Shown: piece after piece, positions 31,647-44,284 of the stretch
How the letters are laid out: each line of letters opens with the position of its first letter
How positions within the stretch are numbered: position 1 is the stretch's first letter
Source of the DNA: Sphagnum magellanicum
Lineage: Eukaryota; Streptophyta; Sphagnopsida; Sphagnales; Sphagnaceae
Assembly (NCBI GenBank): GCA_021904315.1
Contig: CM038912.1
Location: 24,278,949-24,342,948 of the forward strand
DNA: 64,000 nt
Direction of reading: 5' to 3'
Notes under the pieces: generated by a model
Database searches by the model: none
What the model saw: the letters and a program-made list of their open reading frames with translations, nothing else
What the model was told of the DNA's origin: nothing
Program-made: the position numbers and the translations under genes

Positions 31647-34600
31647 ATTTTTTGGACAGCATGCTTATTCAATAGAAATGGAAGGTCTCTTATAATTAGG
31701 GTTGAATCTTGTAGGTAAGGTCGGTTTGTAGTTAGTCTCACCTGCCACATTGCTCAGGCTTTTATGTGATGGCGTAATACAGCTCTTGGAACCATTTCAC
31801 TTTGCTCAGCAATATACATCTATAATTGTCTTGCATTCACTGTTATTTCGGGAGGTTTATTTTTGTTGCAAGTGCTCCTACTTGGCTTTACTCATCAATA
31901 TTTTTTTCTCATGTTGTTGGAAGTTCAGGGGATCAACACAATACCTCCAATGTATGTGTTGCAGAAACTGGAGATTGGTTGGAGAAACAGTGATGCCAAT
32001 CCCCTGTGTTCCAATTGACAATGTCTCTGAAAGCAGTCTTGCAATAAGGTTGTGTGCTTGGTGTAGTGATTCTCCATAGCCATACACTGCAGGCCAGAAT
32101 ATGATTCAAACTCTAGGACAAATTTCAGACAATGTGGGACTTTCAGAATTGATGTGGCACCAACCTTGTTTGCTGTGGACATTCAACATCATCATTCTGC
32201 ATTCTGGTGACTGTATTCTTGTTAGAGTCCTCACTGGCCTTTGCCTGTCATGACTTCACTGGAATGCATTCAACTGATAGAAAATCCACAAGAAAGCCCT
32301 GCAGAAGGGCATTGAGAAATATTTGTGTTCTCATATGGACCTAACATTCTAAATTCTCAAATCTATTGTAGATTTTCCTTATGTGCAGTTAAGTAGAGCT
32401 CCTACACAAGTGGTAAGCCCCTGATTACTCTCTCACCTTTTGACACTGATATGGTAAATGAAGCAGCTTGATAAAGGTGGAAAATATGAGTGTTGCAGAC
32501 ACTGGAATTCAGAAAGTCAGAAAAGCTTCCAGAGTCCCTCACCAGTGCGCAACCTGGGGAGCCCGAACAAAATGCCCAAGAAATCCCATAGCAATGGCAG
32601 CTGCACAGTACATCCACAAATGTGGTCAAAGGCACCATGCAAAACTGAGTCAGAAGGCCTGCAAGGATCCGGATCTCTTGTTGAGAAACCAATCCACTGG
32701 AGAACTTTGTGGTACAGAAATCTCATGATGAATTCTATATACTCATTTCTTCGCTAGAGCTGCAAAAGACTGCATGCTTGACCACATGTAGTTCTTTCCC
32801 TTGGCTTGAGGTTCTTTGGGTTATGTGCAGCAATGGGTTTCAGATTATGTTGTTATGCACAAACCACACTTTAGTAAAACCCATCCTCAATCTTGCTTAA
32901 GGAGGGGAGTATTGTGAGGCTAACAAGTATGCAGGAAGTTGCAAGCAAATTGACACCAAAGGATGAGGAAACAGGAAGAGTGAGTTTCTAGAAATCAGTA
33001 ACCTGAAGGTTCTATCAGGTACCTAATGACCACTGTGGCCACCAGAATGTCAGGGGGTAGAACTACTAAATGTAAAAGGGTTCTGCATCGCAATAAAGCT
33101 GGAATAATATGCAAACATAAAATTATCAAGAAACCCTCATAACGGAGAAATCATTCACTAAAAAGGAAACCTTGTATGCACAGAGTCTCATGTTAGCTTC
33201 CTTTTTGTTACAAACTGATGCAGTAGACTTCAAAGGTGCTGAGTAACTTGTCGAACAAAACCAGTCTTCTAATCACAATAGCATTCATGTTTCCTTACTG
33301 TGCTCAGAAGCCATCAATTTTGGAGCACAGTAGATGGTGGTGTGTGGATTGTTCCTAGTTCCAAAATACACATGTGATTTGGCAATGATATCCTATTACA
33401 ATCCAAGAATACAGCATACTTACATGGGAACAAAGCACCTTGATGCAACAGTTTGATGGACAATGTTACCTCTCCTTGGGTTTTCTCTTGGAAAAATTGT
33501 TAGTGAATTTTTTTTCTGTCAATGATTCGTAAGGATGGTGGCTATGAGCAATGCTACAACACTGTCTGCATTAAGCTAACACCTTTGCACTGCCAATCAA
33601 AGAACCAATTGCCCTAAGATTTTCTCCCGACACCTGTCCCCGTTAAGTCCAAATGCAAAAAGGATATGGCACATCCAGATTATAATTACACCAGCAGATT
33701 TTTGTTAAACTGCTAGTGTAACTTCACAAGAGCAGAAAGGACAAGGACTTTGGAGAATCACATCATTGCAAGGGACAAAAATGTACTACCTGGAATGGTC
33801 AAGCCCCTACCCATTCTGTTGGGTAAGGTGACAGGTGAGCCAGGTGATGAAGATTATGTCATATAATGAGGTCAAGAAAATGACATAATCTTCTGCCACT
33901 CCAGACCTTAATGTTGCTTAGAATCCAACTTGTGAATCAATGGTGTCAGTGAGGTTCCATGTGTGGAGAAACTAGAGCAGAGTGTGTTGTTGGGCTATTT
34001 AGGACCCTCTGGAGAAATGGTCACAACTTCCAACACAGTACAACCCCATTTTGAAGGGCTGACAATGGGACCCTGCATGGCTGCAGCTTCAGGAGCTTCA
34101 GAACGTCAAGTGCCCCAAGGAAAGACCCAATAAAGAGAAGAATTCTAGATCATTGAAAATTCAAAAACAATTATCACAGAATCTGAGGTCCTTCAGAGAA
34201 CAGGCTTCCAATTGTTGCTGCAAGGTTTGATTTTCAGGTGAGGATTGGTGGTGTTGAAGGTGATGAGAAAAGAAGATTGTTGATAATGATGATGATGATA
34301 CAAATGGACCAGGATTCACACCCCAGTTGCTGGTCTTGCTCAGAAACATTTGCTATATTTCCAATTTTAGCCAAAGAAGGTGAAGAAGTACTTCGAGCTT
34401 AAAATATGTTGGCTTGCAATTTGAGCAGGTTCACAAACTGGGTTCAAATTGCTCCATTGAAAAGGGGCACTCATTCTGCTGAAGGGATGTGAACAACAAA
34501 ACCAAGTCCAATCGTGGTGGTGCAACTTCCGGTTTTAAGGTATTCTATTGCTAGATTCCTGAACAATCCAGTGTAACAACTCAAGAACTGCACCAAATTG

Positions 34601-37600
34601 CAGGATTAGAAATGTAAACTCAAACTCCTTGATTAACATAGAGATCAGTTCCATGTGGGTAGTGTGGCCTTTGTGTGGGTGGGAGCCCAAGTGCAGAGAA
34701 TGCTCACTAGGTGATGCAAGAAGAGCAATGACATTTATTTACCTGATGACACCATCTTCAGAGTTTCAAGGACTTTCTATTCCAACAACTGCTCAATTTC
34801 CTTTGAATCAGAAACTCACCAAACCGAACAACCTATTATTCTAAAGCCTGAATTTCAATGACTTAGAATGATTTTTTTTTTTGCATGTCTATATGTCGCT
34901 TGTGCGGCAGCTGCCATAGTACTGAGGTTGGTCAGTCTATAAACACAAATTTTTACATCCAATTTCTCCAACCCTTTTTCTTCATTTTTTTTCAGATCAT
35001 TGATTCATTTGCATGGATGCCAAGAATTTGGCTAGAGTTATTGAAAATGAGCAAATATGTCATCAATGATCATACCACTCATATGTGAAGCATTCCACCA
35101 TTTAGATGAGACTTTCTAACGTTAACACTAGTAACGCAATGTGATGGCTCATAAGGCTTTTATAGGGCTTTCATTATGATGCTCTTTTTTTGATAAATAA
35201 ATGCAATTGAAATGTAAGGTTCAAGTCCCTCTTTCCCATATTTGGCCCTTAAAATGAGTTCAGGTTTCTAGGTCAGAAGAGGGTCTTTGAAACACTACTG
35301 GGAGGTGGACTTGGGTCATAACATTTTGTGATCCTCCTTTCAATTGCTTTGATTTTCTCTCTTACGTAAATAACAAAGCCTAGTGAATTTTCTTTTAAAT
35401 GAAAAGAATAGTTATTGATTGGGTTTTGTTTTGGGCGGGGTAGTCGAGTGGAATGCACACCCTCCTAGCACAAAAGAAGAAAAGAAACAAAAAGTCACCG
35501 AGTGCAAAAATAGTTACAATAAGACCCTACCCTCACAAGGGAAGTGACAATGCAATATAATGCAAGTAGCTTGCCACTCACTTCTAAATGCTAGCCCGCA
35601 TCCCTTAGAGAAAAAAATTCAAATTAAATTACATCTTTTTGGAAGACCTCATGTAATACACAAAGTAACATTTAAGTACTAAGTAAATTTATGACTTGTC
35701 TTATTTTCAAAGTTTTGAACATTCTTAAGGTCTAGGTGACCATGAATGAAATGCCGTATGATTTGCTTGAGCAGATATAGTCAGTTTGAAATTAGGCAGA
35801 TTTGCAATGGCCCCCATACCACTAAGGAAGAAGGCAGCGAATTTTGTTTACTATGTAGTTTGTTGGCTGTCATATACGTGGTACAGGTAATGGTGTTAAG
35901 GACCATATCACACGGGTATCTAAGTCTAAAGGAATTGGGATCCAAATTTGGAATAGGTGGGTATGAAAAAGTTGACATGCACTACCATTTATCATATGAC
36001 CCTATAACAGAATGTGGTATACTACATTCTACTAGTTGCCCTTAGTTGCTATGTGGCTGGTATGGGTTGGATGTGACAATGTATCTTAGGATTTTGTATG
36101 GTGGGTATTGCTAGAGTGTTTGAGTTACTCGAAGATGAGTTAGAAGAGGCTGGTTACTTGGATCTAGTATAGCTTTAGATTGTATTTAGTAATGTTTATT
36201 TCTTATGTTGGAAATTATTACTTTTGAAGATAGAATTTGCTTTTCACATGATAGAAAAGTTGACATTTAATATATTTCAATATTAGTCTCTCAATATCTA
36301 TATACATATCATTACATAACTAATTACAAATTTTGTTACACTCATATTCTAATGTATATAAAGTTGACTATTTGCCCAACACTCCTTGGAACTTGAGAGA
36401 GCTGGGAGGGTGCATACTTTGTTACATTTCAACAAATTTTTATTTATTTTTAACTTTGTTACATTTCCTTCTTCCAACACTCTTTTCCCCAGTCTGGAAA
36501 AGGAAAATCTTGCAACAAACCTTGAAGACAGATAAAATGAACCAGCAAATTTCTACAGATATGATCAAGCTTGGCTTAGTTCCAAAATAAACATCTGGAA
36601 GCAAGCCCCCACAAAAACATTAATCAAAAGAAAAAAAGAGTAGTGCTAAGTTTAACTTCAAAACTTTATAACCTTGTTGTAGCTATAATGGCCCTGGGTC
36701 CATAATCATTGGCATTGACATTTTTGTGATTATTTGCAGGAGTTACCATGCCCATCAGCATTACTTCATCTTGTTGATGCTACAAGAAGATTTTCATATT
36801 TATTTATATCCTCAATCAAAGGTGATGATCAAGAGGAATGTTTTTGATGAAGTTTGATCCTTGGATCCCAAGGATGGAGTTCAACTCTTTTATCATCAAG
36901 CTACACCAAACTATCTCACTTGTTTAAGGGGTGATGAAGGTTGGGGAAGGGGGCAAAATTTAGGAAGGAAGGTGTTTTTCAAGTTCACTAATGCAATTTG
37001 ATTTGATTTTTTCTCTTTTCCTTAAACTTATCATTCAATTTGTCCATACTATCTTAAACAGTGTCCTAGGGTAGGCAAAAAGTTGTGTCTAGTTGTGTGG
37101 TGTAATTATGTTTAGTTTTTTGACTCCAACTTTCCCTCTTTGTTTGCAGTGCTGAAAAGTTCTGAGAACTTAAGGCATTTGTAATTCTCACAATCCTATC
37201 TTCTGCACAAGACAAAAGGCACATCAACTACGCGACCTGTTTGCAGGAGGTAAATTAACAAATTTGAAGGTTTCAAGTGTCAACCCCCCTACATATACCT
37301 AATCAAATGCCAAATTCAGGATGTGTCCAACATGGGAAGTCTAGTAAGATGGAATCCAGTCTCCCACTGCATAGTAGTTTAAAGTTTAAAGTTTGTGAAC
37401 ATAATGACAGAATGCCAACATTAGGAGATGTCAAAGACCGTTTTCACAATGTGGAGACTAGTTTTTGGGTCTAAAGGAAAAAATAACAAAAGAAGAAGAA
37501 GATCAAAGAGAAAAAGAAGAAAAAAAAATCAAGAAAGGAGAAATATGTTTGTGAGGGCAGTAAAAAAAAGAGGGGAATGACAAAGTGGGAATTTTTTTAA

Positions 37601-38351
37601 ACAATAAAATTTACAATAGAATCCGTCAAACTGGTGGATTGGTATGATGGAACTCGTCAAGTCAACACCAATGCATCAATAAGTAAAGAGGTTTTGTCGA
37701 AGGTAAAAGTTTAACCAAAAAAAAGTTATTGATTTTGTCAAGAATAAAGGTTTAGCCAAGAAATTAAATTTTTTTGTCAAGAGATGAAGGTTTAACTAGA
37801 AAAATAGAAAGACTTTGCTAAGAATTAATGTTTGGTTTGAAACTAGAGATTTTGGTCAAGATATAAAAATTTAAATAAGAAAAGGTTAAAGTTTTGCTAG
37901 GGAAAAAAAAAAGTATTGACAAGAGATAGAAAAAATAGAGAGGTTTAGCTAAAAATTAAAAACGTCTTTTCAAAAAGTACAAATGTTTAGCCATAAAACA
38001 ATATAGGTTTTGTCAAGAATCAAAGGTTTAGCGAAGAAAAAATAAAAGCTTGTGCCTAGAGGATAAAAGTTTAACCAATAAAAAAATAGAGAGTAAATAG
38101 GTAAGTAGGAGGGGTTAGTTGTTAGTTGGTAGGTAGGGCCAAGATGTAGGTTAGTGAAGTAGTTAGGTCAATAAGATAACTAAGTCAGACCATACTATGA
38201 AAATCAAGGTTGAGAAAAAAATAGCCCCAAAAAAAATTCATTGATTGAAAACCAAAAAAAGTTAACTAATGAAAGTTGGATGAAATATGTAGTTCATCTC
38301 ATAGATAGAACGGATAATTGGTGCATTGGTTGGTGCTAGTTCATTTTGGGC
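31647..38351 (+). repeat. 3' flank of copy C (duplication unit tail)
   Basis: Aligned with D up to about 37474 and with B apart from B's deletions. It holds the 63-codon ORF (34653-34844), a segment at about 35750-36015 shared with D but not B, and about 340 bp at about 32787-33124 missing in D that contains a polypurine run AAGGAGGGGAG just before TATTGTGAGG, possibly a retrotransposon end remnant. The G-rich run of B and D is reduced here (GGGCGGGG near 35435). No gene is recognised. Confidence 0.65.
37680..38090. repeat. Degenerate minisatellite, units of about 40 bp (C tail)
   Basis: Counterpart of the B array: repeated TTTTGTCAAGA...GTTTAGCCA phrases. Unit order can be matched to B, with small indels. 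Confidence 0.65.
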
Positions 38352-38430
38352 TATACGCACTACCCCAAACTGAAAACAAAGTTAAAATAATCTTTTACAA
38401 TATCACTTAGAAGTATTCAAATCTAGAGAC
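38352..38430. repeat. Inner remnant of the long-TIR element's left arm (C tail)
   Basis: GCACTACCCCAAACTG through ATCTAGAGAC matches the inner part of the left arm in B; about 300 bp of the outer arm are deleted between TTTTGGGC and TATACGC. Confidence 0.6.
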
Positions 38431-39162
38431 TATGTATGTTTATTACATAACTATGAAAATCTATGTTCTTAATTGCAGAAATATTTTCTCAACCTTCTAT
38501 TATCTATGTTTAATAATATGTCTCCCCATTCTTTTATCATGAACTAAACATAAACACCAACCCTTTTCAAAACAAAAACCTTTCAAAATTAAAACTTCAA
38601 TTCTAACAAACTTTTGCATTCATATAATAATTTTGTATAAATGAAGGTGTTTTTCAAGGTCACAAACACCCACTAATATACCAAACAAAAAGAAACTAGT
38701 CAAGAAACTTGTTAAAATTTATCCATCACATGGTTCCCCATGTGATTTCACATAAAATAATCAGAAGGAAACATAATCACATGGCCCCCATGTGACTTCA
38801 CAATTAATCACAAGGAAACATAATCACATGGTCCCCATGTGACTTCACAATTAATCACAAAGAAACATAATCACATGGTCCTCCATGTGAATTCACAATT
38901 AATCATAAGAAAACATAATCACATGGTCCCACATTTGAGTGCACAATTAATTACAAGGAAACATAATCACATGGGGGACCATGTGAGTTCACAATTAATC
39001 ACAAAGAAAGATAATCACATGGTGCACATGACCTCCACATAAATTAATATGGGAAAGTCAATGCACCATGACCAAATTATGAAATTTTACTACTCAACTT
39101 ACCTCATTTAAACAATCACCTAAATAATTATGTAATTACATCAAATTACACATCAAGTTACA
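38431..39162 (-). mobile_element. LTR-like copy 1, left arm of a large inverted repeat
   Basis: Reverse-complement of 39267-40052 over nearly its full length, including unique parts (TGAAGGTGTTTTTCAAGGTC, GAACTAAACATAAACACCAA) and a tandem array (about 38728-39030). Reading minus, it starts TGTAACTTGATGTG. At its outer end it lacks the last about 30 bp present on the other copy, and the B sequence TGAAGAGGCCC... expected here is missing, so this copy arrived with small deletions. Confidence 0.75.
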
Positions 39163-39266
39163 GCAACATTGCAAACGGAGGTAAATGTTAATGAAATAAC
39201 GATTGCATGAACGTACATGCAAATGCATTAGGCCTCAGGAATAGGGGCACTTCCTTGGCAAGGGTG
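39163..39266. other. Spacer: host unit sequence between the two LTR-like arms
   Basis: These 104 bp match B at about 27004-27107 (GCAAAGGGAGGTAGATG-type phrase through GGCACTTCCTTGGCAAGG). They belong to the ancestral duplication unit, not to the inserted element, so the inverted repeat was made by two insertions or an inversion-duplication around pre-existing DNA. Confidence 0.7.
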
Positions 39267-40084
39267 TGTAACTTGGTGTGTAACTTGATTACACAATTAC
39301 TTAGGGGTAAATTGGGTGTAAGTAACTTCATGTGTAACTTGATTACACAGTTACTTAGGTAATTGTTTAATGGGGTAAGTTGGATGTAGGATTCCATAAT
39401 GCATTGACTTATATTATGTGCACCATGTGATGTTGTTTTCTTATGTTTAATGATGGAATGACATGGGGAAACCATGTGATGTTGTTTGCTTGTGATTAAT
39501 TGTGAAATGACATGGGGAAACCATGTGATTTTGTTTGCTTGTGATTAATTGTGAAATGACATGGGGAAACCATGTGATTTTGTTTGCTTGTGATTAATTG
39601 TGAAATGACATGGGGAAACCATGTGATTTTGTTTTCTTTTGATTAATTGTGGAATCACATGGGGAAACCATGTGATATTGTTTGCTTGTGATTAATTGTG
39701 GAATGACATGGGGAATCATGTGATTTTGTTTTCTTTTGATTATTTAGGGAACCATGTGGTGGATAGGTTTTAGAAAGTTTCTTAAGTAATTTCCTTTTGG
39801 TTAGTATATAAAAAGATGTTTGTGACCTTGAAAAACACCTTCATTTTTGTACAAAGTTATGATATGAATACCAAGTTGTAAGAATTAAAGTTTTGATTTT
39901 GGAAAAAGCTTTTGATTTTTTTAATAGTTTTGGTGTTGTTTATGTGTAGTTCATGGAAAGAGAATGATGAGGCTTGCATAGCCAATAATAGGGTGGGAAG
40001 ATAGTTTTACAACCAAAAACATAGATTTCATAACTATGTAATAATCATACATAGTTTCGGTCCTAAACCCGCTCGTGTGGTACA
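39267..40084 (+). mobile_element. LTR-like copy 2, right arm of the inverted repeat
   Basis: Starts TGTAACTTGGTGTG and ends ...GTGTGGTACA (TG...CA). B has neither arm at this place. About six to seven tandem units of about 49 bp (39430-39770) contain the near-palindrome CATGGGGAAACCATG. Flanks GGGTG and AGTGC/AAGTG could be a decayed 5-bp target duplication. No coding region. A solo LTR is the best reading; a foldback element is the alternative. Confidence 0.6.
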
Positions 40085-41049
40085 AGTGCATAATTCTCCT
40101 ATGAAAACATAATTTCCGCCTCAAGAAATTCTTAAAGCCTTGAAAAATTTGGGAAATCTTTAGGGGAGGTTGGTTGCCCCAAGGAAAAGATAGTTCCCCA
40201 AGGGAGGCACATTGCTTTGGGGACAGGTAGGTTGCCCTAAGCAAATATTCATGCCTCAGGGAGAGGATGTGTTGATGGATTGTTTTTGAGATAACTTTAT
40301 GTGTTTTCATTGAGAACATTGTTTTCCCCTGAAAGGGGAATGTTTTGTTTCCTTAAGGAGGTATCTGAATGTGAATGTTGTTGGGAATGTTTTTGAGATA
40401 ACTTTATGTGTTGAGAGCTGAGAAGTGGGATGGGTAATGGTGGGCAAACAAAAAAATACTTGGAAATTTAGGAGGGCAACCTTAGGATTTTGCCAAGCAG
40501 AGCAAGTTGAGGGAAGTGACAGGTGATGTTTAATCGAACCAGGGCAATCTGGTTTAGCTAACCAAGGAGGGCTTATTAAGCGAAAGCAAGACAATGGGTC
40601 TCTAGGTCGAGTCATCAATGTCGGCTTGAGTGAACCAACCCCCATGACTAGACTAGTCCCATTTTGGACAGAGGACAATTCATCCACCGACTTTGGGTTG
40701 GCCAACAACTTACAACAGGTTCATTCTGGGTGGATTTTATAAAAATTCTCTTTTTTGAGGTTTTGTTTTCAAACTTGTTTTACAAACCCACCAACCCAAT
40801 TTTAAGGCCTGGAACCCTTTTTCCTCTTTGCTTTGCATTTTTGGTGGGCCCAACACTGTAGTGTCAAGTGTTTCTAGGAGCAACAAACATAACTCCATCT
40901 CCAGTGCCATCACTGGTATTAATGTGAGCTCCATTGTGTCATCTCATCATTTGTTCTAATGTGAGCTCCATCATGCCATTGCCATCACTTATGTCGCCAG
41001 GTACATTCTACACCCTACCTCCTTTTGTTAGTTTTTTTTTTCTTCTATT
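40085..41049. other. Core of the long-TIR element in the C tail
   Basis: Resumes alignment with the inside of the B element (from about B 27108: GCATAATTCTCC...), with small differences such as a duplicated GAGATAACTTTATGTG phrase (about 40290-40410). No transposase and no credible gene. Confidence 0.6.
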
Positions 41050-41420
41050 AAGTCTCTAGATTTGACTACTTCTCTGTGATATTCTAAAAGATTGTTTCAA
41101 CTTTGTTTCAGTTTGGGGCGGTGTGTATAAATTCTTCCAGGAATCCAATAATGGTCAGAACGTATTCCAGGCCATCCCAGATTTGAATTTGTTGTTCTGG
41201 TTCAGTGTTTGCCTGCAGCTCCCACTTTTGTGATGCCTATGCCACAGGTGATTATCACAACTCACTTTTCTAGTACCACACACTGTAACCCTTTCTTTGA
41301 TTCCAGATTCTGCACTAGTTGGTACTCTTTGACGTGAACAACACCTTACATACTAAAGAGTACCGACTAATGTGGTAAATAATGTCCCCACCCCACCTGT
41401 CATGGACTTCAGTGGCATCT
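41050..41420. repeat. Right terminal inverted repeat arm before copy D
   Basis: Matches 28001-28380 of B, from AAGTCTCTAGATTTGAC to GGCATCT, then joins D's 5' flank directly at GTCAGGAGC. Confidence 0.75.
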
Positions 41421-41639
41421 GTCAGGAGCTAGGGAATCACTTTACGACTTCTGGCCCATTTGGTTTGATAGCCTCTTCTTCATCGTTCTCCTTATTTGAA
41501 GTTGGGGACCCCTGATCCACTCTGGAATCTTGACGCACATTCCGGCAATTTTCAAGAGAAGATTCGGTAGTGAGTAGCAAAATCGGAAGTCTTCTCTTCA
41601 CCTCTCCTTGTTCAAGTAGCGGTCTTACCTTACGTGACC
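41421..41639 (+). promoter_or_regulatory. Proximal promoter/5' leader of copy D
   Basis: Aligns with the C leader throughout. One TGACG core occurs near 41533. It ends ACGTGACC before the ATG, as in C. Confidence 0.45.
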
Positions 41640-44284
41640 ATGGGTTCAACTTCCGTCGCCACAACAACCAAGGAGCAAGCGAATACATATCTCATGGAGC
41701 CAACAACATCGGATGACGAGACTCAGGTCATGGCAGCAACTTCAGTAGTCACAACAAAGCAGCAGCCGATTTTTTATCTCGTGGACGCAACGAAATCGGA
41801 TGAAGAGGCGAACGCTGATGCAGCAACTTCGGTAGCCACAGCAAACCAGCAGGCGAATTTGGATATCATAGAGGCAGCGAAATCGGATGGCGAGGTGAAG
41901 GCCATTACAGCAACTCCGGTACCCACAACAAACGAGCAGGCGAATTTGGATCTCAGACAGGCAGCGAAATCGGATGACGAGGCGAAGGCTGTTGCAGCGC
42001 TAACTCAGTCGGGCGTCGATGTGAACTGCCGTGGAAATCCTCGGTATCGTCTTACGCCACTGATCCTGGCTATTCAATCAAACAGCCTGAAGGTCGCACG
42101 GGTCTTGTTAGCGGATCCCAGAGTCGACGTCAATGCAACTGATTGCTCGGGTCTAACTGCTTTGCACCGAAGTCGGAGAGAACTTCTAACAGCAATAATC
42201 CTCTCCCAAAGGACGGATATTGATTGGAACGTCGTTGACAAGACTGGTCGAACACTACTGCTTTCCTTGGCAAGGATAAATTGTCTAAGAGAAATCCAGG
42301 AGCTGAGCAGAATCAAATCAGTGGACTTATTCGCAAGATTTATTGATGGGTTCACGGCATTACATGAAGTGGCAGAACAAGAATCACCTTTTCCAGCTTC
42401 GTTTAAAAAAGCACCTCCGGAGGAGAGGTGCACTCTTGTCGATGGACTGTTCGAAGGGCTTCAAGCGAGAGGCCATGACTTGGTCAGCTTCGTGAATGTC
42501 ACAGATGTTCTAAACCGATCTGCGCTGCACTACATAGCAGAAGAAGGATCCGAAAAATTGTTGAAGCGGTTGTTGGAAAAGTGCCCTGCGGGTATCAGTG
42601 TCACTGGTGTTGACTGTCATGGTTTTACACCACTTCATTTGGCTGTTCGAAGGGGACACACAGCCGTCGTAGAATTGCTTCTTCACGTGCCGTGCATGGA
42701 TGCCAATGTCGGCGCTACTGTTACTGCGTGCAATCCAAGCGGACTCAAGCCATGGGAGTCCGATGATTTGAAGATGTCTAGACCTAATTTGTTCTTAAAA
42801 GCACCCAAGGAGCTACCCCCTGCCGGCAATCTCACACCTCTACATTTCGCTGCCATGGATGGGCACAAGGAAATAGTGAATCTACTTCCGAAGTGGCCAG
42901 GAATCCATGTCGCTCCCTTGGACACGAAAGGACTTTCACCATTTCACTATTCTATACAGAATGGTCACTCGGGGGTGCTGAAGCTGTTGCTAGAGAAATT
43001 AGAGAATATAGCAGAGCCGTTCACGTTCTGCGACGAATGGCTTGCACCACTTGAACATTCTATACAGAAGGGTCACTTGGAGGTGGTGAAACTTTTGCTA
43101 GAGAAAGGGGAGCCATTCACTCCCCTGAACTATGACAAGCAAATGAGTATGTTTGAAAACTTACTACATGTGGCCACAGAGCATAATCAGGAGGAAATAG
43201 CAGTTGATCTCTTGGATACCTTAGGTTTGAGAACACAACCATTTGCTCGAACTAGCACCCAATTCTCCAGCCATCAGAGCAAGTTATAAGCTATAGCTGC
43301 AAGGGAGAATTACTTCAAAAGCATCCCATATGTTTTCAATTGGCATCCAGAAGTGGACGCAAATGATTCAATTGAATTGGTTGCTCACCCAGACCTGGTC
43401 GCCTCACCTCTTCACTTTGCTGCTCTGGGAGGCCATGTGGAAGCTGTAAAAGAACTTTTGCTTCATCACAACCTGGATGTCAACGCTAAGGACAACAAGA
43501 ATAGGACGCCACTGCTATTAAAGGAGACAAGTTGGAAGTTGTGAAAGCCTTGTGTTTTCATGATCCAGGACATCGCATCAGGGCCACCGAAGAATATACA
43601 GATGGCCAAACTCCCATCCAAATTGCTACAGAAGCCAACATGAAAGAGATTGAGAAGGTGTTGCTAGAGCGACCTGAGGTGAAAGATTTCATTGATAGAT
43701 TATATAGGGATACGCAAGTGTTTGTGGATGCTGCAAATGCTCTTCTGGTTGGTGCAGCATTGATTGCAAGTGTCACTTTTGCAGGTTGGTTACAACCCCC
43801 TCTAGGCTACATTCCAGACTACGAGTTCTCACAACCCTTTCCTGCCCCACCTCAGACACCAGAATCATATGCTGCAGTGAAGAACCACGCAACTGTCAAG
43901 GCATTTTGGGTGTTCAACAGCCTCTCTTTCTTTTTAGCCATTGCAACAGTCTTGGCCGGTGCAGACGCAGCCTTGCCAAACCTCCGAGATGAGTTCATTG
44001 GAAGACGAGTCAAATCAGTAGAAAGGGCCCTCATAAGAGCTACCATTCTTTTAGTGATCTCAGTAGTTTGTGTGCTTGGCGCTTTTTCAAGTGCTGGCTT
44101 TGCAGTGCTACCTCCTCTCCTAAAATACGATACTAGTATGATCATCACAGTTTGTTTAGGTGGAACAATTTTCATGCTCACTCTTGTAAAAATCATATGG
44201 AAACTGTCAACCCCAATTCGCATGCGATTCCTAAAGACTTCAACAACATTGACAGCTGGTGGTCATGCGACTGGTTTACCATGA
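41640..44284 (+). pseudogene. Ankyrin-PGG protein, copy D: split by one stop and one 7-nt deletion
   Basis: The start matches C (ATG 41640). The first frame runs 549 codons to TAA 43287-43289, where other copies read TTA (AGCAAGTTATTAGC). It covers the four N-terminal repeats and most ankyrin repeats but no membrane part. The frame then continues to about 43512, where 7 nt are missing compared with B (CCATTGTTGTGTGCTATT becomes CCACTGCTATT), and goes on in another frame to 44284. That second ORF holds the last ankyrin part and the complete four-helix PGG domain; an in-frame ATG at 43640 would give 214 aa. Apart from these two lesions the copy is well kept, so inactivation looks recent. It could still give an ankyrin-only protein and a short membrane protein; a pseudogene is the default. 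Confidence 0.88.
41649..41999 (+). repeat. In-frame tandem repeat, 4 units (copy D N-terminus)
   Basis: Same four-unit order as C: one 90-nt unit and three 87-nt units, beginning TSVATTTKEQANTYLMEP. Confidence 0.86.

Noticed and set aside
38728-39770. CRISPR-like regular repeats
   Set aside because: Units are contiguous and degenerate without unique spacers, and the context is plant nuclear DNA.
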